Both the position numbers and the translations under genes were made by a program. Below the pieces are notes generated by a model. That model made no database searches. It had not been told where the DNA came from and saw only the letters and a program-made list of their open reading frames with translations. From positions 1 through 37,062 of the IMG/VR virus record IMGVR_UViG_3300029908_000077: DNA of 37,062 nt. One strand, given 5' to 3'. This stretch comes from a virus. This document shows, piece by piece, positions 28,879 to 36,834 of the stretch; position 1 is the stretch's first letter; the number at the start of each line of letters is the position of its first letter.

Positions 28879-29900
28879 TACAATCCTTTATAAATTTCCA
28901 AAAGAAGATTCTTATCATAATATTCCGATGCTATATTATTTAGGAGTTGACTTTGAACAATACTATCAACTGATTGAAATTTAATATTTCCAGTTGGATA
29001 TAAATCAACCGAATGAATATCTTTTTTAGTTGATATAATACTCAATTCTCGTAATTCATACTCTTTTATTAAGTTTTCTTTTAAATATGTTGCTTCTTGA
29101 TAAGTTATATCTGTATCTAAGATCAATTTTATATAACTATGGTTCGGTAAATATTTCGAAGGGTCAACAACTAAATCACTTATTCTCACTGTGCGATATT
29201 TTGGTGCTTTTTCCCAAGTATGAAATGTTGGTTCTTCTCCCCATGGCAAAATCATACAGCCACGTTCATCATCTCCTGCATCTCCAAAATTATGAGGGAA
29301 AGCGTTGCCAATATAAGTAATATTGTCTCTTTTTTGTCTTTTATGAAAATGCCCACTATAAATTTGATGATAATCTTTAAGATGTTCCGCTCGTAATTCT
29401 CCAACTTCTGGCATTGTAACCATACTATTCATTAAGAATCCACCCAATTCTAAATGAGCAAACATATATTCAGATTTTTTACCAACTAATTGTTTATATT
29501 CATCTTGAACCAACCACGGAACAAATATAGAATCACCAATAACAGTAATTTCATTCAAAATTTCAATATGAGAAATGTGTTCTGCCCATGCAATACTACT
29601 TATGGTTCTCTGATCACGATAATAATTATCGTGATTACCCGGTATCATAATAACCCTATCAAACCCATCACTTAAAATTCTCAAACCCTGTAAACCATAA
29701 TTCATTGTTACCAAATTAGTATTATTTCGATTATGAAAATAATCTCCAAGAAATATACATATATCACAATCATTTTGTTGCGCTACTTCCACAAACCAAT
29801 GTAAATAATCTAAACAATCTTGATTATGAATATTGCTATTTCCTTTATACCCAATATGTAAATCTCCAAAAATTGCCGCTTTTTTAAACAATTGACTCAT
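28878..29900 (-). CDS. 47: Recombination endonuclease subunit gp47 (SbcD/Mre11-like)
   Basis: A 340-aa nuclease. Metallophosphoesterase motifs are G-D-L-H-I-G (Asp13, His15), L-G-D-Y-F-H, P-G-N-H-D, A-H-L-E-L-G-G and S-G-H-F-H-K, as in SbcD/Mre11, followed by a C-terminal capping region. It forms the end-processing complex with gp46. Translation starts 3 nt after the stop of KLES-family gene C1, whose last two Glu codons (GAGGAG) provide the ribosome binding site. Confidence 0.92.
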   Translation of the reverse strand: MSQLFKKAAIFGDLHIGYKGNSNIHNQDCLDYLHWFVEVAQQNDCDICIFLGDYFHNRNNTNLVTMNYGLQGLRILSDGFDRVIMIPGNHDNYYRDQRTISSIAWAEHISHIEILNEITVIGDSIFVPWLVQDEYKQLVGKKSEYMFAHLELGGFLMNSMVTMPEVGELRAEHLKDYHQIYSGHFHKRQKRDNITYIGNAFPHNFGDAGDDERGCMILPWGEEPTFHTWEKAPKYRTVRISDLVVDPSKYLPNHSYIKLILDTDITYQEATYLKENLIKEYELRELSIISTKKDIHSVDLYPTGNIKFQSVDSIVQSQLLNNIASEYYDKNLLLEIYKGL

Positions 29901-29903
29901 TAA

Positions 29904-30179
29904 CTACTCCTCAAATTTGTTTAGTGTATCTTGTTGAATTTTTTCCCATGCATTTATCCAAGCCTTTGTTTCAGTGTCACAACCAGAACTATACTCGTAC
30001 TCGTGATATCTGTAATTGTTTTCTATTGGACCTTCTAGTATATAATATACCCAATCATCATATTGAATATGATCTTCATTAAAATAAGAAAATTTCCTAA
30101 GTAAACACATTGCATTTGGATAAATTTTTAAAACTGATTTTTGATTTTCAATTAAAATATCTAACATTATTTGTTTCAT
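29904..30179 (-). CDS. KLES-family small protein C1 (outlier locus)
   Basis: A 91-aa protein, the longest family member. It has an N-terminal extension before the block K-S-V-L-K-I-Y-P-N-A-M-C. The core is acidic and Tyr-rich (Y-R-Y-H-E-Y-E-Y), followed by T-K-A-W-I-N-A-W-E-K-I-Q and the end T-L-N-K-F-E-E. The final G-A-G-G-A-G bases act as gp47's Shine-Dalgarno. The start overlaps the C2 stop (ATGA). It lies far from both arrays, in the gp46/47 operon. Confidence 0.8.
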   Translation of the reverse strand: MKQIMLDILIENQKSVLKIYPNAMCLLRKFSYFNEDHIQYDDWVYYILEGPIENNYRYHEYEYSSGCDTETKAWINAWEKIQQDTLNKFEE

Positions 30180-30424
30180 CTCTCAAATTTATCCAACATT
30201 TCTTGTTGAATTTTTTCCCATGCATCTCGCCATGCAAGTTCTTCAGTATCGGACCATCTACTATAACAAGATGGCCATCTTGGAAAAACTCTTCCAAGAT
30301 TTAATTCCCGCATAATTTCCACTGGTATATCCATAATACAATATGAACCATTATATGTAAAGCACTTAGCATCTGGATAAATTTTTTGAACTTGATCACA
30401 AAACAAAATCATCATATTACTCAT
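30176..30424 (-). CDS. KLES-family small protein C2 (outlier locus)
   Basis: An 82-aa protein with M-S-N-M-M-I-L-F-C-D-Q-V-Q-K-I-Y-P-D-A-K-C. A Trp/Pro core is followed by T-E-E-L-A-W-R-D-A-W-E-K-I-Q and the end M-L-D-K-F-E-R. The start overlaps the end of the upstream homing-type endonuclease by 8 nt; internal ATGs at codons 4 and 5 are alternative starts. Function unknown. Confidence 0.78.
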   Translation of the reverse strand: MSNMMILFCDQVQKIYPDAKCFTYNGSYCIMDIPVEIMRELNLGRVFPRWPSCYSRWSDTEELAWRDAWEKIQQEMLDKFER

Positions 30425-31607
30425 ATTTAATAATATACTCTAATACACTACCCTTTATAAAGTCTTTATTTTCATTCCAATCAGATTCCCAAATTGTTAT
30501 AAGATTGATATTTTTATCTTTGCACAATTGTAGCTTTTGTTGATCTTTTTTCCAAATATCACTTGCGAATAATTTCAAATTTTTATTATAATCTTCAGCA
30601 ATATAATATTTTGGATTCATATGCCAATAATCGCCATTAAATTCAATGGCAAACTCATATTTTGGAAAATAAAAATCCAATTCAAATGGCTTAATTGCTG
30701 TTCTATTATTTGGTTTAAATTCTATATTATTTTTTGTTAGCCATATAGAAATTTCATTTTCAAATGAACTCGATATTCTGGATAAAATTTTTAAACCAAA
30801 TTTTTTATGAGTTCTGGAAATTTGACTGTCACTTACACCCAATTTTCTAGCTAAACTACTCCGGCTATTAATAGACAATAATTTCGCAAACTTTTCTCTA
30901 TTATTCAAAATATCTAATGATTCTAAAGATATATGTTTTTGCGAATAAAAATCACGATTATAATTAATTTGACAAGATGCCTTTTGTTGTTCTTTAGAAA
31001 TATTCAACTGAGAATAATGCAAAACGTTATATAGTGAAAGAGAAGTAGCCATACTTTTATTCAAAAACGGTTTGTGTTGAAGCGCATGTTCCACATTGTA
31101 TCTCTTTAAAAGAGTATCTTTGATTCTATTTTGAACTTCTGTTGATTGACTTGGGTGAACCGTTCCCCAATTTTTAATACTGGTTTCTTGTTTTTTATTT
31201 TGAATTTCTGCTGACTGGCTTGGATTTCTAACACCAAAATGTTCTATACAAGTTTTAATTTTTTGTTTTTTAAATTTAGAAACTTGACTAATGTGCTCTT
31301 TTCCATATCTTTCTATACACGTATTTTTAGTTTCAACACGAGTATATGGACAAGATCGCAAACATCTAAATTTTTTTGAGTGGAAATGTTTTTGTTTACC
31401 ACAAAGGCAAATTAGTTTAGTATCTTGATGAATATAAAGAAAAAGTTTCTCACAATCTTTTCCGGTAAATGAAGGGAATTTAATTCCAACAACAGATTCT
31501 ATTTCTGACCACAAAAAAACATCATTTTTTAATTTCCAGAATCTTCTCGTATAATTTTTGATATTTTGATATATTTCTATAATTTGTTGATTTGTTGTCA
31601 TTTCCAT
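30417..31607 (-). CDS. Homing-type endonuclease with YG-x-H-x-SQ repeats and Vsr-like domain
   Basis: A 396-aa protein. Residues about 90-190 contain repeated units of form T-x-x-x-(Y/W)-G-x-x-(H/N)-P-S-Q-S...K, a DNA-contacting repeat common in phage-borne nucleases. A helix-turn-helix-like segment (S-S-L-A-R-K-L-G-V-S-D-S-Q-I) lies near 247. The C-terminal domain has F-E-L-D-F-Y-F-P and F-A-I-E-F-N-G-D-Y-W-H, the Vsr/PD-(D/E)xK core with catalytic Asp, Glu and His. Inserted between gp55 and the C2 gene; its ribosome binding site is the GAGGAA of gp55's last codons. Most likely a free-standing homing endonuclease. Confidence 0.82.
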   Translation of the reverse strand: MEMTTNQQIIEIYQNIKNYTRRFWKLKNDVFLWSEIESVVGIKFPSFTGKDCEKLFLYIHQDTKLICLCGKQKHFHSKKFRCLRSCPYTRVETKNTCIERYGKEHISQVSKFKKQKIKTCIEHFGVRNPSQSAEIQNKKQETSIKNWGTVHPSQSTEVQNRIKDTLLKRYNVEHALQHKPFLNKSMATSLSLYNVLHYSQLNISKEQQKASCQINYNRDFYSQKHISLESLDILNNREKFAKLLSINSRSSLARKLGVSDSQISRTHKKFGLKILSRISSSFENEISIWLTKNNIEFKPNNRTAIKPFELDFYFPKYEFAIEFNGDYWHMNPKYYIAEDYNKNLKLFASDIWKKDQQKLQLCKDKNINLITIWESDWNENKDFIKGSVLEYIIKYE

Positions 31608-31614
31608 ATATTAT

Positions 31615-32493
31615 TTATTCCTCAAATGACATATCTGAATTTGTTTTACTAAATGATGGATTCATATTGTTATCCAATAATAATTTATCTCGTAACTGTT
31701 GATTTTTCTTTTCAATATTCAAAATTCTAACAAAAGAATTTGTGCTTATGGTTGTAAAAAAAGCAAAAGGATTAGCTGATTTTAGTTCATTAAATTGCAA
31801 TGCAACCTGACATAATTGTAACACAGCTTGTCCTTGTAATTCTTCTCTATATGAATAATTTCTAAATTTACTTAACATTGAATATTTTTCTACTAATTTC
31901 ATAATCATTCTAGCTAATTTTTCTGTCATTTCTCCATGAGTTTTACAAAATTCTCCTGATTCTAAAGAACCCTTCCAATGACTTTTTCCAACTAAAAATG
32001 TATTATTGTTTTCATCCAAGCGATAATGAAAAAATGGTGGAAAATTAAGTCTAATGTGATCTGCTTTATTAGTATCAAAAGATTCTTTTGCTAATACTTC
32101 CTCAATGACACTATCTTCATCGGTGATATCCAATTCTTCTTTTTGTAATTCATCAAAAAATTTGTTAATACTTTCGCTACGAGCCATACGAGATTTTTTA
32201 ATCAGTTTTGTGGCTTTTGGTGGTAACAATGGAATATGTTGCCAAGTCATTATTCTAAAAACCAAATCGGTATTTGGAATAGTATTAATATCAAACTGGA
32301 TTCCTTCACGCAAGAATCGTGCCGAGCGTGTCACTTTTGCTTGCTCAATAGTAAGTTCATTTATTTCATCCAATGAAGTTAAAATAATATCATATTGATT
32401 GTCTTTTTCTGGATTTATAAATGAACAATATGTATTTTTAGATAAATGAATTTCTTTTAATAAGTCGCGATTATTTAAATAATTTTGTTTGAT
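31615..32493 (-). CDS. 55: Late-transcription sigma factor gp55 (apparent ATC start)
   Basis: A 292-aa protein. The region N-P-F-A-F-F-T-T-I-S-T-N-S-F-V-R-I-L near residue 247, then E-K-K-N-Q-Q-L-R-D-K-L-L and P-S-F near the C-terminus are the gp55 signature. It is longer than T4 gp55 (185 aa) at the N-terminal side. There is no plausible ATG, GTG or TTG start: GGAGG is followed by CACC and then ATC-AAA-CAA-AAT, exactly where an ATG is expected. The alternative upstream TTG at 32613 would overlap the opposite gene and lacks a ribosome binding site. It directs RNA polymerase to late octamers such as GATAAATA. A sigma70 promoter lies at 32545-32573. Confidence 0.88.
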   Translation of the reverse strand: MKQNYLNNRDLLKEIHLSKNTYCSFINPEKDNQYDIILTSLDEINELTIEQAKVTRSARFLREGIQFDINTIPNTDLVFRIMTWQHIPLLPPKATKLIKKSRMARSESINKFFDELQKEELDITDEDSVIEEVLAKESFDTNKADHIRLNFPPFFHYRLDENNNTFLVGKSHWKGSLESGEFCKTHGEMTEKLARMIMKLVEKYSMLSKFRNYSYREELQGQAVLQLCQVALQFNELKSANPFAFFTTISTNSFVRILNIEKKNQQLRDKLLLDNNMNPSFSKTNSDMSFEE

Positions 32494-32523
32494 GGTGCCT
32501 CCGTAATGCCTATGTTTTAGTAA

Positions 32524-32531
32524 GATAAATA
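32524..32531 (+). promoter_or_regulatory. Late promoter for the gp48-like baseplate operon
   Basis: GATAAATA on the plus strand, with a leader of about 45 nt containing AAAGAGG before the ATG at 32581. It faces the gp55 early promoter and overlaps the region that promoter would transcribe. Confidence 0.6.
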
Positions 32532-32544
32532 TTAGTGTAACTTT

Positions 32545-32573
32545 AGTATAACTTATAACTATAAAGAGGTCAA
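32545..32573 (-). promoter_or_regulatory. Early sigma70 promoter for gp55 operon
   Basis: On the minus strand, TTGACC (32573-32568), a 17-bp spacer and TATACT (32550-32545). Transcription would start near 32538 and run into gp55, the endonuclease, C2, C1 and gp47 onwards. Confidence 0.7.
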
Positions 32574-32580
32574 GAAAAAA

Positions 32581-33555
32581 ATGGCAATTAATACATTTTC
32601 TGTTGGTGGGCAATCATCTTTTTCTAACCCATCATTGCCATCTTTTTCTACTTTAACACCGGCACCGCAAATAAGTGATTATAGTGGTTTAGACCCTAGT
32701 AGCAGTAGATTAAGTAGTTTAAATATTCCTTCATCAATGTCAACGACACCAATTGTTACTTTAGCTGGTTCTTCACTTAACGATAAAAGAGTTAGAATTT
32801 CAATGTTACCCGGAAGTCCTGCAATTTTTTATAAAGATAAAACAAATACTTTATTATCTACTTATTTAGGTGCCACAAATGGAATGTTGTTTCCATTTCA
32901 ACCAAAAGTCGATATATCATTTTCTGCAAACTATCAAGCACAAAAAGTTGTTCAAAGTAATTTTGCTTTTTATAGTTATGAAAATAGTGAATTAAAACCT
33001 TTTGAATTAAGTTGTAACTTTCCTGTTAGAAATCTATATGAAGGTCAATATGTTATTGCCGCTATTACATTTTTAAGAAGTTTAACAATGATGTTTACTG
33101 GAAATGATGTAAATGGTGGAGGGAAAGATTTATCTGGATCACCGCCATTAGTAGTTAGTTTGCAAGGTATGGGGTTTGGTGGTTTGGATTTTATTCCAGT
33201 AGTTATAACAAATGTTACTACAAGTTATCCAGATGATGTAGATTATGTATCCATTACTATGCCCGGTGTTGCTGGAATTGCAAATGAAATAATAAAGGTT
33301 CCAACTATTATGACTATTTCTGTTAGTTGCACACCAATGTTTAGTCGTGCATTTGCATCACAATTTAGTGCATTAAAATTTTCTTCTGGAGATTTAAGAA
33401 TGCTTGGGCCAAACGGATTTTCAACACCAGAAATAACAACAGCAATATCTGGTCCAAATGGACTTACAAGTTCTCAATCAATAACTGTATCTGCTTCTCC
33501 CACAACAATACAAACAACTAGAGATACATCTCTTGATAATTTACAAATAGGATAA
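32581..33555 (+). CDS. 48: Baseplate tail-tube cap protein (gp48-like)
   Basis: A 324-aa protein with M-L-F-P-F-Q-P-K near residue 103, then Y-V-I-A-A-I-T-F-L-R-S-L-T-M-M-F near 160 and a Y-P-D-D-V-D-Y-V-S-I segment near 222. This pattern is seen in the gp48/gp54-type tube-cap proteins of T4-like phages. The N-terminal 50 residues are Ser/Pro-rich. It is followed at 3 nt by gp53, which supports a baseplate role. It caps the baseplate centre and starts tube polymerisation. The split between gp48 and gp54 cannot be settled by eye. Confidence 0.6.
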   Translation: MAINTFSVGGQSSFSNPSLPSFSTLTPAPQISDYSGLDPSSSRLSSLNIPSSMSTTPIVTLAGSSLNDKRVRISMLPGSPAIFYKDKTNTLLSTYLGATNGMLFPFQPKVDISFSANYQAQKVVQSNFAFYSYENSELKPFELSCNFPVRNLYEGQYVIAAITFLRSLTMMFTGNDVNGGGKDLSGSPPLVVSLQGMGFGGLDFIPVVITNVTTSYPDDVDYVSITMPGVAGIANEIIKVPTIMTISVSCTPMFSRAFASQFSALKFSSGDLRMLGPNGFSTPEITTAISGPNGLTSSQSITVSASPTTIQTTRDTSLDNLQIG

Positions 33556-33558
33556 TAT

Positions 33559-33867
33559 ATGAAAATATCATATACTAGTAGTAGTGTTTATTATAATACC
33601 CCGGTTGATTCTCAAGGACGATTGGGTATATGGGTTCCTCGCCCAATTTCATCTTCAACAAGTGATCAAATTATTACTATTTCTGCTGTGTATAATCTCC
33701 GGCCTGATCTAATGGCATACGATATGTATGGTGATCCAAACCTATGGTGGGTCTTTGCTCAAAGAAACCCAAATTCTTTAGCGGCTGATCCTTTAAATAA
33801 TTTTGTCACTGGTCTTCAAATATATGTTCCAAACGCACAAAATTTAAAGAGTTTTTTAGGACTATAA
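33559..33867 (+). CDS. 53: Baseplate wedge protein gp53
   Basis: A 102-aa protein. I-T-I-S-A-V-Y-N-L-R-P-D-L-M-A-Y-D, followed by G-D-P-N-L-W-W-V-F-A-Q-R-N-P-N and then D-P-L-N-N-F and G-L-Q-I-Y-V-P, is the gp53 pattern with a LysM-like fold. It is shorter than T4 gp53, missing part of the N-terminal region, as in many T4-like phages. gp53 fastens neighbouring wedges into the hexagonal baseplate. A compact operon with its neighbours (3-nt gaps). Confidence 0.85.
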   Translation: MKISYTSSSVYYNTPVDSQGRLGIWVPRPISSSTSDQIITISAVYNLRPDLMAYDMYGDPNLWWVFAQRNPNSLAADPLNNFVTGLQIYVPNAQNLKSFLGL

Positions 33868-33870
33868 TTT

Positions 33871-36381
33871 ATGTCATTTACCGCACAACAAGTTATAAAC
33901 AGTTTAACTCCCGCTGAACTTCAAATTTGGAATGGATTATCCACTGACCAAAAAAATGTTATTTTATCCGATGATAATTATCCAAATATTGCTTCTATTA
34001 AAGGATTTTTAGATACAAAAACTGCAAAAAATATTGTCTCACAAAACACCACCACATCTACTAAACCAGTTAATACTTTAAATGACGATAATTCATCAAC
34101 TGTAACTACACAATCACCAACTGATGCTCCCACTATTTTTGTTCCTTTACCGAATATATTACGTCCTTATGCTAGTTATAGTCCAATTTTATCTTTATTA
34201 GTAACAAATACATTAAATTATAATAAAATGATCACTGCTACATCAGTGGATCAAAAATATATAGCAAGTGATTGGCAACTTATATGTAAATCTGGTGGTG
34301 TTGGTAAAAATAAGGCAGTTGGATTTAGTGGAGAAAATACTGCATATTTTAGTCCAGATATGTATATAGATGATGCTACAGTTAATATTGTTGTTGGAAT
34401 GAGTCAGGAAAATAGAGGAAGCAATGCAACAGATATTGAATTAAATATTATTGAACCATACGGAATGGATTTTATTGAACAATTATATGATTATTGTAAT
34501 ACTGCTCTTGGTGAAAATAATTATTGTCAAATCCCATATATGTTAAAAATAGAATTTAAAGGATATAAAGATGATGGAACAATAGAAACTGTTCCAGACG
34601 CAACAAAATATATTCCAATTAGTCTTAATGCGTTAGATATTAAAGTAAACAATATGGGTGCTATATATAAATTATCAGCTATAGCTCTTAATGAACTCAG
34701 TAATTCTGAAATATATGGTAGAGTTCCAACTAATATTCAACTTGGCTCATATGAGGCATTAAATGCAGAAATAACACAGTCTGCACAATCTGGAGATACT
34801 ACCGATATTCAAAATATTGACGCGGCGATTACTCCTGCATTACAAGGTAATGGTCTAATTTCAGATATTATAAAATCATTTATGGATGTTCTCAATAATA
34901 TTCAAAAACGATTATTTGATGAGGGTTCTATAGATTCTCCAGATATTTATAGTGTAACATTTCCTCCAATAGAAACTCCAAATGGAACAATAGATCAATC
35001 TCTTTATCTTGATTTATCTACACTTTCTGGCATTCCAGTAACAGCAAAAGATAACTCTATGGGAACGCCGATAATCAATAATAATCAATTCAATATACCA
35101 GCATATACCAAAAATACTAATTTATATGCACCTGATGCAATCACTGGAAAAACACCAAATGGATCAGTGACATATGGAGATCAACTTATAAGTTTTAGCA
35201 GCGGAAGTAGTATTTTAGATTGTTTAAATACATTGCTAGTTAATAGTAATTATATTACAACTCAAATAAATCAATATAATAATCAAATAAAAAACATAAA
35301 CACCCTCGCTTCCGCAGCTAATTTACAAATTGGTGCCCCTATCCCTACAATGCTTCAAACATTATTATATGAGTTAGATAATACTACATTATATTGGTTT
35401 GTTATTGTTCCGTCCACAACATATTCTACTTATGATCATCTGCGTGGACGATATTCCAGATTTGTAAATTTTACTATTCAACCATATAAAATTTACAATG
35501 CACGGAGTATCAGTGTTCCAAATGATGATCCTATTTCAAATAATAGAGTTGTAAAAGAATATGATTATATTTTTACCGGTAAAAATACAGAAATTATTAC
35601 ATTTGATCTTAATTTTAATAATGCATTTTATACTTATGCCCAATTTAATCATGATACTAAAGGTCAGGCAACTGGAACCAGTTCGCCAGCAAAACAAGTA
35701 GCTGGAGCAGATGTTCCACCTATTAAAAATTTGTTATCTATGGTTTCATCTCCAACGAATTCTGGACAATCCATTCAATTTGTAAGTAGTAGTTCAAAAA
35801 CAGCAATTGGAACTGGAGCACAAACGCCAGAAAGAAATCAAGCATCCGATGTAGTATCTACAATTTATGCAGTTGGAGAACAAATTCAACTTGATATGAC
35901 AATATATGGTGATCCAGATTTTATTCGTCAAGATGGTATTTTTTATAATCCTCTAACTACTCATGCTTTTTCTACAAATCCACGAGGAATTCTTTTTAAT
36001 TCTGGTGAAGTTTATGCAAATGTAAATTTCAAAATTCCACAAGATATAAATTTAAATACTGGAACATTGGATTTATCTTTTGAAGGGTCTCCGATAAATT
36101 ACAAACGTAATGTTTTTAGTGGCCAATATAAGATATTTTCGGTTACTAACAAATTTAATAGAGCTTTATTTACACAACAAATATCAATGTATCGTTATGT
36201 TGATCATCATAATTTTGATTTAAGTGAGCGAAATTCTCAAGATATTAAAGATGCTGTATCAAGAACTGCACAACAAAATGCCATACCTCCTGAATTGAAA
36301 AAGATTCCTGTTTTGCCTCCGAATACTATTAATGCAATAAATACAACCCTAACAGTATTGAAGGGTCTTCCATTACCATAG
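33871..36381 (+). CDS. Large baseplate/tail structural protein
   Basis: An 836-aa protein starting 3 nt after gp53. The N-terminal 90 residues are Ser/Thr/Asn-rich with a linker-like stretch. From about 130 on come beta-rich domains with F-S-P-D-M-Y-I-D-D-A-T-V-N-I-V-V near 168 and a C-terminal section (P-I-N-Y-K-R-N-V-F-S-G-Q-Y-K-I-F-S-V-T-N-K-F near 745). Similar large proteins follow gp53 in other T4-like phages and are virion proteins. A hub (gp27-like) role is possible but not demonstrated by any motif I can see. Confidence 0.65.
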   Translation: MSFTAQQVINSLTPAELQIWNGLSTDQKNVILSDDNYPNIASIKGFLDTKTAKNIVSQNTTTSTKPVNTLNDDNSSTVTTQSPTDAPTIFVPLPNILRPYASYSPILSLLVTNTLNYNKMITATSVDQKYIASDWQLICKSGGVGKNKAVGFSGENTAYFSPDMYIDDATVNIVVGMSQENRGSNATDIELNIIEPYGMDFIEQLYDYCNTALGENNYCQIPYMLKIEFKGYKDDGTIETVPDATKYIPISLNALDIKVNNMGAIYKLSAIALNELSNSEIYGRVPTNIQLGSYEALNAEITQSAQSGDTTDIQNIDAAITPALQGNGLISDIIKSFMDVLNNIQKRLFDEGSIDSPDIYSVTFPPIETPNGTIDQSLYLDLSTLSGIPVTAKDNSMGTPIINNNQFNIPAYTKNTNLYAPDAITGKTPNGSVTYGDQLISFSSGSSILDCLNTLLVNSNYITTQINQYNNQIKNINTLASAANLQIGAPIPTMLQTLLYELDNTTLYWFVIVPSTTYSTYDHLRGRYSRFVNFTIQPYKIYNARSISVPNDDPISNNRVVKEYDYIFTGKNTEIITFDLNFNNAFYTYAQFNHDTKGQATGTSSPAKQVAGADVPPIKNLLSMVSSPTNSGQSIQFVSSSSKTAIGTGAQTPERNQASDVVSTIYAVGEQIQLDMTIYGDPDFIRQDGIFYNPLTTHAFSTNPRGILFNSGEVYANVNFKIPQDINLNTGTLDLSFEGSPINYKRNVFSGQYKIFSVTNKFNRALFTQQISMYRYVDHHNFDLSERNSQDIKDAVSRTAQQNAIPPELKKIPVLPPNTINAINTTLTVLKGLPLP

Positions 36382-36382
36382 A

Positions 36383-36390
36383 GATAAATA
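36383..36390 (+). promoter_or_regulatory. Late promoter for the small Pro/Asn/Gln-rich protein
   Basis: GATAAATA on the plus strand, 2 nt after the stop of the 836-aa gene. A leader containing TGGAG precedes the ATG at 36418. Confidence 0.65.
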
Positions 36391-36417
36391 CTAAAAGAAA
36401 CACTGGAGTAATATAAA

Positions 36418-36834
36418 ATGAGATTATCAGATTTATTTGAGGCACCATTTACACCACCGGGAATTTCATATGTTTTGAATGATCCACAAAATAACGCTGC
36501 TGTGGGACAAAATACAGCTAATGCTGTAGCTCAAACATCCAATGTTGCTCCAATAAATGGAAGTATTCCAGCCACAACAACAGGAGTAGCACCATCACCG
36601 AATGGCCCACAACAACCAAATCCCGCTGCAATGGGATTAGCTCAACAACAATTTCAAAAAGGTAGTATTCAATCTATAAAAATGGGTCCAAACAGTGTCC
36701 CTCAACCAATGAAGGTTACAGATACTTCAAATAATAATTCAATGGTAAAAGGTCCAACAGTTACTCTAGGAAATCCAAATAATAAAAATCAACCAGAACA
36801 AACATATCCATTATCAACTTTTGCTAAAAAATGA
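36418..36834 (+). CDS. Small low-complexity protein with capsid-targeting-like N-terminus
   Basis: A 138-aa protein rich in Pro, Asn, Gln, Ala and Thr, probably disordered. It opens M-R-L-S-D-L-F-E-A, which fits a T4 prohead protease site (L-x-E before Ala) at the end of a short amphipathic targeting peptide. It has its own late promoter and a TGGAG ribosome binding site. Its stop overlaps the next start (ATGA). Candidate internal head protein; no enzymatic domain is visible. Confidence 0.7.
   Translation: MRLSDLFEAPFTPPGISYVLNDPQNNAAVGQNTANAVAQTSNVAPINGSIPATTTGVAPSPNGPQQPNPAAMGLAQQQFQKGSIQSIKMGPNSVPQPMKVTDTSNNNSMVKGPTVTLGNPNNKNQPEQTYPLSTFAKK

Noticed and set aside
32494-32613. gp55 start at the TTG at 32613
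   Set aside because: This adds a hydrophobic 40-residue tail antisense to the gp48-like gene, lacks a ribosome binding site and lies upstream of the gp55 promoter's transcription start.
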